A stretch of 64,000 bases of DNA. Origin: Bin5 sp965208965 (GTDB taxonomy: Bacteria; Chloroflexota; Anaerolineae; Caldilineales; Caldilineaceae). Below, one piece after another: positions 26,442 through 36,306 of the stretch; the stretch's first letter is position 1, and each line of letters begins with the position of its first letter. Position numbers and translations under genes: made by a program. Where the stretch lies: assembly GCA_965208965.1 (NCBI GenBank), contig OZ242384.1:4960001-5024000 (forward strand). The letters are read 5' to 3'. The notes under the pieces were generated by a model, which was given only the letters and a program-made list of their open reading frames with translations, had not been told where the DNA came from and searched no databases.

Positions 26442-27284
26442 ATGGCAGTCATGACGCTCACAGACAAGCAGGAGCGCGAAATCGCGGGCGCGCTGAGGGA
26501 GGTCGATCCGGCACAGATATCGGTTACCCGTAAGTTGACAACGGCGCAACGGACACAGCAAGGTCTCTCGATGATTCGAATCGCCGAGCAAGTCGCGTCC
26601 TATCGAATACGGGCGCTCCGGCCTGAACTGACAGAGGGAAAGTCGCTCGGGCTCGCGCGAAAAGCAGTTGTGAATGGGAGAGAGGCAGTGGTAGAAGACA
26701 CTCAACAGGAATTCGGTAGCTTCATTCGCGAGGTTCTTGATGCGCTGGAAGAGACGCGTGTAAAGTACTTGGTAGGAGGAGCGGTTGCCGTTTGGGGATG
26801 GGGAGAAGCCCGAACCACTCGGGACTTTGACGTCGTCGTCGATCTGCCGCTCGAGCAGATGGCTCATCTTTCCGAGGCGTTGAAGGATAGGGGAATGCTT
26901 GTGCCTGTTGAAGTCATTCTCGATCTTTACATTTCACCAGGGGACTTGCCAATCAACGCAGTCCACTTGCCTACAGGATACAAATTGGAAATCTTCCTGC
27001 TGCGGCCCGACGATGCTCTGCGGGCAAGCGCACTACAACGTCGCCTGCTTGTCGACTTCGGCCCTGGTATCGGCGAGGCGTATGTCCATTCCCCTGAGGA
27101 CCTAATCCTCTATAAGCTTCAGTACTACAGTCTCAGCAGCCAGCCCAAACACGTCCGCGACATCGGCAGTATCATCGCCACGGTGGGAGATGGCAGCCTG
27201 GAACACGACTACCTTACGCACTGGATCGACCGGCTGGACCTGACCTCAATCTGGCTGGAGATTCGTAAGCAACTAGGCAGCTAA
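26442..27284 (+). CDS. Nucleotidyltransferase-fold protein (AbiEii/MNT-like) with helical N-terminal extension
   Basis: The 280-residue protein has a nucleotidyltransferase core from about residue 90: YLVGGAVAVWGWGEARTTRDFDVVVDL supplies the G-G and D-x-D metal site, followed by PEDLILYKLQYY with the conserved K. This is the architecture of AbiEii/MNT-type proteins, many of which are toxins that modify tRNA. The N-terminal 85 residues form a charged helical region (TTAQRTQQGLSMIRIAEQVASYRIRALRPELTEGKSL). In my recollection this region is a separate upstream gene elsewhere, so the two may be fused. No antitoxin partner is adjacent. Function is not established. Confidence 0.75.
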   Translation: MAVMTLTDKQEREIAGALREVDPAQISVTRKLTTAQRTQQGLSMIRIAEQVASYRIRALRPELTEGKSLGLARKAVVNGREAVVEDTQQEFGSFIREVLDALEETRVKYLVGGAVAVWGWGEARTTRDFDVVVDLPLEQMAHLSEALKDRGMLVPVEVILDLYISPGDLPINAVHLPTGYKLEIFLLRPDDALRASALQRRLLVDFGPGIGEAYVHSPEDLILYKLQYYSLSSQPKHVRDIGSIIATVGDGSLEHDYLTHWIDRLDLTSIWLEIRKQLGS

Positions 27285-27333
27285 GGCAGGAAGCATACCG
27301 GTACGGGCAGGAATTCGAAGCAGTACTCTCCTA

Positions 27334-30300
27334 TCACTCCTCACCCACTTCGACAACTATATAATTTGTTCCCGTCCGGCCGAAGGTCTCAGGCGCGTAC
27401 ATTTCCTCTGCTTTGGCGGGCGGCGCAATGAAGGCGCCGGGCGTCGTCGCGCGGGCGAGGTAACTGTATTCGTAGACGCCTGCCCACAGATACGAAGTGA
27501 AGGCCTCGGCCCGTTCATCGCGCAGGTTCTGATGCTGATACCAGCTGCCCCACCACCAGCGTCCAGCACGAGACCTGTTCGGATCCGGCGGTGGACCGGC
27601 GGTCACGGCAAGTTCAGGGTTTAGTATTTCGAGGCCCGCTGGCAGCGGGTCCACCAGGGCAACGTGAACGCGGCTGGAGGGAGCCGCCATTGTAAGTCTG
27701 ACACGCACGCGGGCGCCGGCCCGGATGTGCCAGACGCCGTCCCCATCGAGATACACATCATCAGGGTCGTCTACTGCCTCGTAGACGCGTTCGACAGTGA
27801 AGCCTTGTTCTACCGGATCCAGGCTGAGGTCGATGGGAGCGTAACGGAGCCCCAACCGGTAGTAGAGCCGCCCCTGGCCTTCCTTCTGGACCAACAGGGG
27901 CAGGTCGCCCTCTGCATTTGACGCGCTTTCATGCAGGAACTGCATGGGGAGATCAAGGCCTACATGATCCGTAGAACGACCCTGGAAAGCGCGATTCGCT
28001 GCAAACTGCTCCCCCAACCAAATTCTGGCGGCAAAGTCGGGCGTTTGGGATTCGAACCGTTGGAAGTAGCGGTCCATCGCCAACAGGACCCAGATGTTTT
28101 CCTGGGTATTGCCCCAGCGACCGGCAGTGCGATGCCCCAGCAGGCCGCGCACGAGCTTCGCAATCAGTTCGCTTTCCGGCTGATCCAGAACAAGGGCTTC
28201 CAAAAGGACCGCGTCGGCGCGGCGGTTGGAATGGAGCAGCAGGTAATCGCCATCGGTATATCCGGTCGCTATCGTTGCTGCCCCTGCAGTCTCTGTCACT
28301 CTGTTTGTGATGAAACGCCTCATTTCAGAAACCGTCGCGTGAGAGGCCGCATCATCGGTCAGGACAAAGAGGAGCCACCCGATGCTTTCGAGAGAGAGAT
28401 TCTCCAGTCCTGCATCAGCTACCAATGACCGCGCCTTGGCAGGATCGTCGTCGTTGAGAAGTTTGCGAACATAGAGGGCATAGGATGAAAGCCCCCGGCG
28501 GGCCTCGACACTGTACCAGGAGGGGAACTGCCGCTCAATATCACGGAGGTAGTTGAGGGAACGGCCGACCATCTGGTTGGGCACGGAGTACCCTTTCAGA
28601 CGGGCGCGAGCGAGAGCATGCGCTGCGTGCACGCTGTGGTAGGGCCAGACTTCATCACCCCGCCGCCAGATTGGGAAGCCGCCCCCGTGGTCTAGCAAAG
28701 CCTCGAGCGTCTTGAGATCCTCTTCCATGGTCATCTCAATCTCATCCGAAGCAGGCAGTCCTTCGGCGTCAAAGGCCGCCAGCACATCCCGCAGAGCGGC
28801 CACGGCAAGGATGCGGGAAGCGATCTGCTCGGAGGAATGGAACGGGTATCTCACCAGGTAGATGAAGGCGTCAGTCAGCGTTTGCAGAGCGGTTGAGGAG
28901 AGTGTGACCTCCAGGCCGCCATATTCAGGAATCGTGCCGGCAGGAGGCCGGATGGGTTGCATGACTGCCCCGTCCACGTCAATCTCGCCGTAAACGGCGA
29001 AAGCCTCGGTAGTTGCAGGCGTGAAAACCGGCAGATTGATTTCGGCCGCGTCGGCGACGGCCGTTCGATTGGCGTCGATCGCGCCGAACTGAAAGCGGGA
29101 AGTACCTGCGCTGGCCGTGGTTGTGGGAAAGCGCACTTCCACGCGGTCGTTGGCAGGGACCGTCACCGCGTAGCCGGCTACGCCATCCACTCCGCTCTCA
29201 CCGATGACGTTGGCGTTCACGGCACGAACGACTGCATGCACCTCCATTGCCTCGTCGGTTTGGTTCTGGAGGACAGCGGGCAGTTCGAAACGGTCGCCGA
29301 AGTTCAGGAAACGCGGGGCGGAAGGACGAACCATGAGCGGCAGGCGAACGGTCAGGCTGGATTCTCCCGCGCCGAAGAATCGGCCTTCGGCGACTGCTAC
29401 CACCATTACGCGGTAGCGGGTCAGGTTATCAGGCAGCTTGACTGCTACACTGGCTTGGCCGTCCTGGTCGGTACGCTCTTCGGGCGCGAACAGGGCTAAC
29501 GGCTCAAAGTTCAGCCGCGCCCGGATCGATGGCCTGTCGCCGTCTGCGGCGCCTCCCTCTTCGGCCGCTTCATCGGCCATGTCCATTTCCGGCGCGGAGG
29601 CAGGGACTGCATGCTCCAATCCCATGGACCTTAATTGCTGCATTGCAGGCGGGGGTTGGGGTGTCCCGGTCGGCAGCGGCGTTTCGCCTTGCAGCGATTG
29701 TTGGCTGGCCAGCAGGAGATCGTCACGGTTGTAATGATCGCTAACGCCGTGACCGCGGCGGCCATAGAAGACGTTGACGGGGTCGATCAGTTGATAGCCG
29801 GTCAAAGCAAGTATTGCCTCGTCAACGACAACGACGGCGAATTCGGCGCCTTCCACAGGTACGCCGTCCGCTTTCGTAACCGTCACGTCGATCGTTGTTT
29901 CTGCGCCAGGCTCCAATCGTGCTTCCACCGGCTTCGCATCTACAAGCAATGTTCGACTGAGTGCCGGAACCGACAGGTTCAGCCGTCCGCGTGCGTAGGC
30001 AGGGCGGAGAGGCAGACTCTGGAGCGCGTTGCCTGCGTCGTCCGTGCGCTCGCCTGCGCCGACGAGATCCACCTGTACGTGGATGTTGGGGACATGGTTC
30101 TCTTCGATTCGCACTTGCAGCGTGTAGGTGGGTCCTTCCATAGTAAACCGTTCGCTGGACACAAGGCCATCCCGCCGCAGTGTAAGGAGACCTTCTGCAG
30201 GGTAGAAAGGCGCCTGGACCAAGATTTCGGCGATGCCGCCCGGAGCATAGTTTTCGCTGTCAGGTATGAGCTGCAGTTCCTCCCTTTCCAGGTCACGGCC

Positions 30301-33300
30301 GGGAGGGCGCTGACCGCCGGTCACCCAGCGGGTCAGTTCGGTCTGGTTCCGGCGGCCGGCTTCGTCGATAACAGTGGCCGCTATGCGGTACTCCCCGCCG
30401 ACAGTTGTCTCAAAGGAACAGGAGGCGAAGCCCTGTTCGGGGCCGTCCGGCCGCGAGGCGGCCGTAGTCTCGACCGAGCAATCCTGCGTCTCCTTCTCGA
30501 TCTCCTGCCATTCGCCGTCGCGGTACTCCCAATCCAATAGAGCGGCTCTCAGAAACGCGTTATGCCCTTCGATCGCACTGCCATCGATGTCGGTGACGAC
30601 CACATCGACCGACAGGGGCTCTCCCTGTTCTACGAAGTAGCGCTCCGTGCGCAGGCCGACGTAGCGATCGGCCGGATGGAGCAGGAATCCGGCCCGGCTG
30701 CTCCACGCTTGCCGATTCACGTCCATTACCGTGGCCGTTGCGTCAATGTAAGCAGGGAAGGGTCTTACTCTCTCTGCGCCGGCTGGTCCAGGTCCGACTC
30801 CGGCGGCGGCGAGGAAGTCGATTTGAAGAAAGTGCTGGCCGGCCGCATCGGTGCGGGAACCGAGGGATGCGCGTCCGAGGTAGCCGGATTCACCATGGTA
30901 ACCCCACCATGGGGACCATTTTCCGAAGATAAAGCCGGGCCAGTTTGGAGGATCATAGGACCCCTCTGAGGCCTCGACGTCCCAACCGACTTCTGCGCTG
31001 GGAAGCGGACCGCCGGTGAAGTAGGTGGCCGTTACGGTCGCCAGGGCATGGCCACCGGCGATATGGGGTCCTTCACCGACGGCGGCGCTGACTTCAAATT
31101 CGGGCCGGCGGAACTCCTGCACCTGGAAGACATGTTCGTAGAGCGACCCGTAATCGTCGTCACCGGTCGGGCGCAACTCTATCCATGCGTAGCCCAGGTT
31201 GACGTTTTCCGGAAGGTCGAACTGAAAGTGGAAGCCTCCCAAGGCGCTGACCCTTACCCTGTCCGAGTGGATCTGGTTGTTCGACGAGTCGCGCACAGTG
31301 TACTTGAGCGAAGAGGCCGAGCCTTCCGGCAGCAGGCTCACGTCGCCTTCCGGGCCGCGCTCAATCTGACGCGCCCAGCCCTTGACGCTGACGGTTTCGC
31401 CGGGGCGGTAGATTTTGCGATCGTCATAGACCAAGTAGCGAACGTTGGCGCGCTCGGCTCGGCGCTGCCATCCGTTCCAGCCGGATTCGGTCCGGTAGTA
31501 TTCGTAGCGGTTTTCCGGCAGGAAGGTCACGTCATCGCCGCGGCGGGCGATGAGCAGCTGGGAACTGTTGCGGGGCAGGCTCAACAGAACTGAGCCTGTC
31601 TCGTCGGTGATTCCCTGCACGTCCTGTGGCCACAGAGTGAGCTCGACTCCGGCCAGGGAGGTACCGTCGACCAGACTGTTGGCCCATACAAGCATCTCAT
31701 CGGCGTCGACAAAGGCATTCAGACCGATCTCGGTCACCTGAACCCAACTAATGATTCTCATCTCCTGCAGCCGTCTGTTGAAGAGGTTTGAGAGCAGACC
31801 GCCATCCGGTTCTATGTACAGGATCAGGTGGCCTGCGCCGCGGTCGAGTGCGGGGGTCAGATCGACTTCAGTCTCGACCAGGGTGTCGAATTGACGGCTG
31901 ATCTCCAGTTTGCGCTCCATGACCAGCTCGCCGGGCGGCTCTGCATCGTTGTCGCGCCAGAGGTCGTTGCGCCACTGCTGATATTCGACGTACTGCTCCG
32001 GAGAGACGCGATAGACCCGCGCCTTGATTGCGTTGACGTTTACCGAGTAGACGGGATAGGACTGCTTGCCGTAGGGGTCGAGGAGGGTAATCGGTCCCCT
32101 GCTCCCGGCTGTAAGAAAAGCCTCCATCGGCCCAATCCTGAACCGGGACTGCGCTTCCGCGCCCAGTGTCTGCCCGAAACGGTCGGTCAGGCCTGAAGCG
32201 ACGGTTACGTCGTAGGTAGCCCTTGGCTTTGTGTTGCCAGCGATCCAGATTGAATCGCCGAAAACTTCAAACGAGATGTGGTCGAGTTTCGGCTCGATTG
32301 TAATGAGTGAAGGGTCAAACGACTCGGTGTCGATGGGATTGCTGAATCGCAGGGACAGGGGGCTGTTGGGAGGGCACTGGGCGATTCCTCCCCACGCGCA
32401 CTCGCTCTGCCGGAGCACGAAGTCGCCGGGCGTTCTGAACCAGTAGCTCTGGGGATGGGCTGTAACGAGAGGTCCTTCCGCGGACGGCGTACCGGCTGCG
32501 AAGGTGACAGTTACGGTCGTGTCGGGGGGCAACAGTTCATCTGAGACGAATGCTAGCCAACTGTTGTCGGCTGCCCTTTCTGTCAGGCGCCGGACCCGCG
32601 AATCCGCAGCAATTTCGTCGTCGCTGGCTCGGCGCACGGCGTACCGGCGGCCTTGGGCTGTCAAATGCGTATGCTCAAGAACTGCGTCAGGATCGATGCT
32701 CTGGTCGAAAGACGCGTAGAAGACCGGCTCCAGCCCATAGGGACCGCCGACTGGATAGGCGGTCTGTAGAGTCGGCGCTGGGGTCCGGAATGTCCAGCTG
32801 ACCGGCTCTGCCAGCTTTGTCCCCGCGGCAGACTCAGTACCAGCGGAGATCCTGGCAACGTACTCGGTTGCCATCGGCATTCTGGCGCTCCCCTCCTCGC
32901 CGGCTTCAAAAAGGAGTGTCTTCGTTCCCACCCAGCGCCAACGGCCGGTCACAGCAGGCTCAAGGTCGACCGGGATGGCCTCGGCGGCTAATTCCTGGTG
33001 ACTTGTGAGTGAAACCATGGGTTGACTGAAAGTTACACTCAGCTGCGGAGCGAAAGGGACATCCCCATCGGGCGAAAAACGAAGAACGGCCAGGGGCGCG
33101 TCCTCCTGAACGTCGAGCGTCGACTGGGGCTGAGGCGGCGGGAAAGGCAGCTCGACTTCCTTACCGGGTCGCGGGGGCGGCAGACTCTGGTCGGGGAGGC
33201 GCACCTGAGCGACGTCCCCATCTTCTTGGCGAAGAGGAGGCAGGCGGGTTAACAGCGCCTGGATCTGCTGCTGAGAAAGGGGCGTCGTTTCGGCAAGGGG

Positions 33301-33555
33301 AGGGCGGGCCTCGCCTGGGTCCCAGCCGGGCCGGCCTTCGCCAAGCGAAAAAGGCGGGGAGCCCGATTCGTCAAAGTCGGGTCCGAAATCGTCGAAAGAT
33401 TCGTCCTCGAAGAAGGCGACTGTCGGGCCCTCATCGCGTACGACGGACAGACCGGAGCTGTCTGAGTCCAGACCTTGGGATCTGTTTGCGTTACATCCAA
33501 GAGCCGCAAGAGCGATCAGAATCGGCAGAAACGTCAGGAGAAAACGTCGGAACAT
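27334..33555 (-). CDS. Alpha-2-macroglobulin family lipoprotein, thioester-less
   Basis: The 2073-residue protein has a lipoprotein signal ending LAALGC with C21 as the lipid-bearing residue, so it is anchored outside the membrane. A Pro-rich acidic linker, a run of macroglobulin-like beta domains and an A2M domain (RPSIRARLNFEPLALFAPEERTD) follow. The alpha-helical thioester domain (about 1560-1830) comes next, then a C-terminal receptor-binding-like domain (GFTVERVYEAV...). At the thioester site the sequence is YPFHSSEQ (1570-1577): the usual Cys of YPYGCxEQ is S1574, so no thioester can form. Bacterial members trap foreign proteases. Here trapping would have to be non-covalent, as proposed for E. 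coli YfaS. AGGAG lies 10 bases before ATG 33555. No pbpC is nearby. Confidence 0.93.
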   Translation of the reverse strand: MFRRFLLTFLPILIALAALGCNANRSQGLDSDSSGLSVVRDEGPTVAFFEDESFDDFGPDFDESGSPPFSLGEGRPGWDPGEARPPLAETTPLSQQQIQALLTRLPPLRQEDGDVAQVRLPDQSLPPPRPGKEVELPFPPPQPQSTLDVQEDAPLAVLRFSPDGDVPFAPQLSVTFSQPMVSLTSHQELAAEAIPVDLEPAVTGRWRWVGTKTLLFEAGEEGSARMPMATEYVARISAGTESAAGTKLAEPVSWTFRTPAPTLQTAYPVGGPYGLEPVFYASFDQSIDPDAVLEHTHLTAQGRRYAVRRASDDEIAADSRVRRLTERAADNSWLAFVSDELLPPDTTVTVTFAAGTPSAEGPLVTAHPQSYWFRTPGDFVLRQSECAWGGIAQCPPNSPLSLRFSNPIDTESFDPSLITIEPKLDHISFEVFGDSIWIAGNTKPRATYDVTVASGLTDRFGQTLGAEAQSRFRIGPMEAFLTAGSRGPITLLDPYGKQSYPVYSVNVNAIKARVYRVSPEQYVEYQQWRNDLWRDNDAEPPGELVMERKLEISRQFDTLVETEVDLTPALDRGAGHLILYIEPDGGLLSNLFNRRLQEMRIISWVQVTEIGLNAFVDADEMLVWANSLVDGTSLAGVELTLWPQDVQGITDETGSVLLSLPRNSSQLLIARRGDDVTFLPENRYEYYRTESGWNGWQRRAERANVRYLVYDDRKIYRPGETVSVKGWARQIERGPEGDVSLLPEGSASSLKYTVRDSSNNQIHSDRVRVSALGGFHFQFDLPENVNLGYAWIELRPTGDDDYGSLYEHVFQVQEFRRPEFEVSAAVGEGPHIAGGHALATVTATYFTGGPLPSAEVGWDVEASEGSYDPPNWPGFIFGKWSPWWGYHGESGYLGRASLGSRTDAAGQHFLQIDFLAAAGVGPGPAGAERVRPFPAYIDATATVMDVNRQAWSSRAGFLLHPADRYVGLRTERYFVEQGEPLSVDVVVTDIDGSAIEGHNAFLRAALLDWEYRDGEWQEIEKETQDCSVETTAASRPDGPEQGFASCSFETTVGGEYRIAATVIDEAGRRNQTELTRWVTGGQRPPGRDLEREELQLIPDSENYAPGGIAEILVQAPFYPAEGLLTLRRDGLVSSERFTMEGPTYTLQVRIEENHVPNIHVQVDLVGAGERTDDAGNALQSLPLRPAYARGRLNLSVPALSRTLLVDAKPVEARLEPGAETTIDVTVTKADGVPVEGAEFAVVVVDEAILALTGYQLIDPVNVFYGRRGHGVSDHYNRDDLLLASQQSLQGETPLPTGTPQPPPAMQQLRSMGLEHAVPASAPEMDMADEAAEEGGAADGDRPSIRARLNFEPLALFAPEERTDQDGQASVAVKLPDNLTRYRVMVVAVAEGRFFGAGESSLTVRLPLMVRPSAPRFLNFGDRFELPAVLQNQTDEAMEVHAVVRAVNANVIGESGVDGVAGYAVTVPANDRVEVRFPTTTASAGTSRFQFGAIDANRTAVADAAEINLPVFTPATTEAFAVYGEIDVDGAVMQPIRPPAGTIPEYGGLEVTLSSTALQTLTDAFIYLVRYPFHSSEQIASRILAVAALRDVLAAFDAEGLPASDEIEMTMEEDLKTLEALLDHGGGFPIWRRGDEVWPYHSVHAAHALARARLKGYSVPNQMVGRSLNYLRDIERQFPSWYSVEARRGLSSYALYVRKLLNDDDPAKARSLVADAGLENLSLESIGWLLFVLTDDAASHATVSEMRRFITNRVTETAGAATIATGYTDGDYLLLHSNRRADAVLLEALVLDQPESELIAKLVRGLLGHRTAGRWGNTQENIWVLLAMDRYFQRFESQTPDFAARIWLGEQFAANRAFQGRSTDHVGLDLPMQFLHESASNAEGDLPLLVQKEGQGRLYYRLGLRYAPIDLSLDPVEQGFTVERVYEAVDDPDDVYLDGDGVWHIRAGARVRVRLTMAAPSSRVHVALVDPLPAGLEILNPELAVTAGPPPDPNRSRAGRWWWGSWYQHQNLRDERAEAFTSYLWAGVYEYSYLARATTPGAFIAPPAKAEEMYAPETFGRTGTNYIVVEVGEE

Positions 33556-33668
33556 GGCTCTGTGCTCCTATAGGAACAGGTCCAACAGGGAGAGGTGAAT
33601 CGTTTCGCGGAGAGCGGGCGCTGCTCTGAGGCGACCACCCATAGACTGGCCGTGTCGGGTCGCTGGAA

Positions 33669-34331
33669 TCAGAAGCCATACCTGTTGAGTACCATCTCAA
33701 AGAACTCTGCACCCAAGTAGGCGGCCAGGGCGTGCTTAATGATCTTGCCGCTGATGACCACGCCGAGGAAGCGCAAGACGGGCATCCGCAAGGCGCCGGC
33801 GAGAATACCCGCGAAATCGAAGATGGGTAAAGGCAGGATTGCAAGAATGAAGAGTGCCGGCGTAGTAAAGCGCGTAGTCATGTGGTGGAGAAAGGCGTTG
33901 AACTTCCCTTCTGTACTGACGAGATTGCGGCCGGCTTTGCCTGCGAGGTAGCCTGACAGTTCACCCAGTCCGCTGCCTACGCCGGCGACGATGCCGAGGA
34001 GAACGGGGTTCAAGTGCGCGCCGAGGACCAGTATCAGGGCAAGCCCGGGGGCCGGTAGAATAACGGTCGCACTTCCGATCAGGCTAATCAGAAAGCTGCT
34101 CAAGTAACCCCACTGGCTGAATCGCTGCACCAGTTCTCTCTGAGTGCCCAACCAGAAAGCGCCGACGACGATTGCAAGGATTCCGATTATCTGGAGGGCC
34201 GTCAGCCATGGATTGGGTCTGGCGGAACCCCGGTCCTCTGCCCCGGCTTCTTCGAGACTTGTCAGACGGTCGCTGCCCGCCCCAGGCAGGGCTTTTGTTT
34301 GAACTGGCTCAGTATCGCTGGCAGTGTTCAT
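33669..34331 (-). CDS. VTT-domain (DedA/SNARE-associated) membrane protein
   Basis: The 220-residue protein has a disordered N-terminus of about 50 residues, then several membrane helices. The VTT signature region is GSATVILPAPGLALILVLGAHLNP, GVGSGLGELSGYLAGKAGRNL and the PLPIFDFAGILAGALRMPVLRF loop. VTT proteins scramble or flip lipids, and some bacterial members recycle undecaprenyl phosphate. This fits the nearby WecA-type transferase, but the link is inference. ATG 34331 is used rather than the frame start at 34373. It lies between the macroglobulin and cyclophilin genes on the same strand. Confidence 0.85.
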   Translation of the reverse strand: MNTASDTEPVQTKALPGAGSDRLTSLEEAGAEDRGSARPNPWLTALQIIGILAIVVGAFWLGTQRELVQRFSQWGYLSSFLISLIGSATVILPAPGLALILVLGAHLNPVLLGIVAGVGSGLGELSGYLAGKAGRNLVSTEGKFNAFLHHMTTRFTTPALFILAILPLPIFDFAGILAGALRMPVLRFLGVVISGKIIKHALAAYLGAEFFEMVLNRYGF

Positions 34332-34433
34332 TTCATTCTCAATTCGGAGTTCTGCACGCTCTGACCGGGGCAACGAGTGCGAGAAGCCAGACCGCCGGGA
34401 AGGAAATTGGAATCCAAGGGACAGAGTCTGAAG

Positions 34434-35228
34434 CTATTCACCTTCCTCGATTTCGACGGTTGTTAGCAGATCACCGGGCGAGTCGGCTGCCATCGGATCC
34501 CGCAGAGAGATCGAGAACAACACGTCCATACCTTCGACCACCTCGCCGAAGATCGTGTGGTTGCCATTCAACCAGGGCGCTTCGGCGAAGGTGATGAAGA
34601 ACTGGCTGCCGTTCGTACCTGGCCCTGCGTTTGCCATGGCCAACAGGCCGGCGCGATCGAACTGGAGACTGGCTACGATTTCATCCTCGAACTGATAGCC
34701 TGGTCCGCCTGCGCCGGAATTGGTGGGATCTCCGCCCTGGGCCATGAAGTTTTCCAGTACCCTGTGAAAATGCGTGTCGTTGTAGAAACCGTCACGGGCC
34801 AGAAAGACGAAGTTATTGACCGTAACAGGCGCCTCTTCGGCAAACAGTTTTATCCGCATATCCCCTTTTTCGGTCTTGAATACGGCGTGATACTTGACAT
34901 TCGTATCGATGGTCATTTCTGGTCCTGTGTCGTACATTCCGTTGCGTTCGGCCGGCTCAAGGGCCGCCGCGGCGCCCTCTTCAACTTCCGGAGAATCTTC
35001 AGTTGCTACGGTGGGGGCAGTACAGGATGAGATGACGAGCAGGTTGAGCATAAGGATGCAGATCGCCAAGCTTCCTGGACGCTGAATGAGGCGCGTTGCG
35101 AAGATCAAGAGCGGAGTTCGTTTCGCCCAACCCAAGCCCGGGTATGGCCGATTGGCAGGACTACTATGGTTAATGGACGAGTCTTTGGTAGCGGTGGGCT
35201 TACGTCTGGGAACAGGAAACAAAATCAT
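34434..35228 (-). CDS. Cyclophilin-type peptidyl-prolyl isomerase, predicted lipoprotein
   Basis: A hydrophobic signal (SLAICILMLNLLVISSC) ends in a lipobox LVISSC, followed by an acidic linker and a cyclophilin domain: YNDTHFHRVLENFMAQGGDP, GYQFEDEI, NGSQFFIT and LNGNHTIFGEVVEGMDV. The Arg, Phe, Met and Gln of the active site are kept. It should fold secreted proteins at the outer face of the membrane. The start is unclear: AAAAGGAG touches ATG 35228 directly, so TTG 35222 six bases on may be used, giving a long N-region. TTG 35108 would give a compact signal peptide but lacks a ribosome site. Confidence 0.88.
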   Translation of the reverse strand: MILFPVPRRKPTATKDSSINHSSPANRPYPGLGWAKRTPLLIFATRLIQRPGSLAICILMLNLLVISSCTAPTVATEDSPEVEEGAAAALEPAERNGMYDTGPEMTIDTNVKYHAVFKTEKGDMRIKLFAEEAPVTVNNFVFLARDGFYNDTHFHRVLENFMAQGGDPTNSGAGGPGYQFEDEIVASLQFDRAGLLAMANAGPGTNGSQFFITFAEAPWLNGNHTIFGEVVEGMDVLFSISLRDPMAADSPGDLLTTVEIEEGE

Positions 35229-35283
35229 CTCCTTTTGAGATATGCAGGTGAGGACGGCTCAGGGGCGTGGTGGCGGTCCTTAG

Positions 35284-36276
35284 TCAGTTATTCTGGAACT
35301 CGAGTTTCCAAAGCGCAAAAAGTGCCAGCGCGAAAGCAATTGACCCGACAATGAGGGCTTCCTGCAAGTTGGCTTGAGTCACGAAAGTGGAGGCCAGACC
35401 GGTTCCTCCAGCAATAAGATAACACAGAAGGACCGCTTCACGCTGACTGCCTGTTTGCAGGGCAAGCCTGTGACTGACATGATCTTTGCCTGCAGTGGTG
35501 AGTGGGTTTTTGCCGCGGCGCAGGCGGCTGATGCAGACGAGGGCCGTGTCAAAGATGGGCAAAGCCAGCACGAGTATGGGAATCATCCAGGTTATGCTAG
35601 CCGTGTTGGCGGGGAATCGCAATTTGATGCCGACGGCGGCGAGTAGGAAACCGATAAATAGGCTCCCAGTGTCCCCCATAAAGACGCGAGCCGGATTCCA
35701 GTTGTAGACGAGAAACCCGATGCAGGCGCCGCACAGAGCAGCAGCCAAAGTCCCCACGAGATACTGGTCGCTCATTGCAGCCAAGAGGGTGAAGAAGGCT
35801 GCAGAAATTGTGGCGACACCGCTGGAGAGCCCGTCCATATTGTCCAACAGATTGAATGCGTTCGTGACTCCGACCACCCAGAAGAGTGTCAGGACAATGT
35901 CCAGGAACCCATCAAAGAGGCGGACCTGGACGCCGCTGAAGACCAGGATACAGGCTGCAACCACCTGAAACAGCAGCTTGAAATAGCTCCCGACGCCGCG
36001 GCTGTCGTCCAGGGCGCCAACCAGACTGACCAGGGTGGCGCCAACAAAGATACCGACGACTTCGTTGACGTAGCTGCGCTCACCCCAGAGAGCGAGGGCG
36101 GCGATAAAAGCGATGTAGATGGCTGCACCACCCATAAGAGGCGCAGGCGCGCGGTGAATCTTGCGTGCAGAAGGGTGGTCGAGGATGCCCAGTTGCAGTG
36201 CGGCGTAGCGTACCAAAGGCGTCCCGCCAATGGCGATAATCAAAGCACTTGCCGCCATCAGTAGAAAGGAGCTCAT
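35284..36276 (-). CDS. Undecaprenyl-phosphate sugar-1-phosphate transferase (WecA/TagO, MraY family)
   Basis: The 330-residue multi-pass membrane enzyme starts glycan assembly by moving a sugar-1-phosphate from UDP-sugar to undecaprenyl phosphate. Marks are HRAPAPLMGGAAIY, the D-D of LVGALDDSRG, TNAFNLLDNMDGLSSG, the metal-binding VFMGDTGSLFIGF and the HVSHRLALQTG loop. The sugar is probably GlcNAc or a related HexNAc. Together with the O-antigen ligase-like gene 30 bases downstream it suggests a lipid-linked surface glycan pathway. About ten membrane helices can be seen. Confidence 0.93.
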   Translation of the reverse strand: MSSFLLMAASALIIAIGGTPLVRYAALQLGILDHPSARKIHRAPAPLMGGAAIYIAFIAALALWGERSYVNEVVGIFVGATLVSLVGALDDSRGVGSYFKLLFQVVAACILVFSGVQVRLFDGFLDIVLTLFWVVGVTNAFNLLDNMDGLSSGVATISAAFFTLLAAMSDQYLVGTLAAALCGACIGFLVYNWNPARVFMGDTGSLFIGFLLAAVGIKLRFPANTASITWMIPILVLALPIFDTALVCISRLRRGKNPLTTAGKDHVSHRLALQTGSQREAVLLCYLIAGGTGLASTFVTQANLQEALIVGSIAFALALFALWKLEFQNN

Positions 36277-36306
36277 TCACTCTCCAAGGATCAGCTTCAG
36301 ACCAGT

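Noticed and set aside
29635..30540. 301-codon open frame opposite the macroglobulin gene
   Set aside because: Shadow without ribosome site or family signature.
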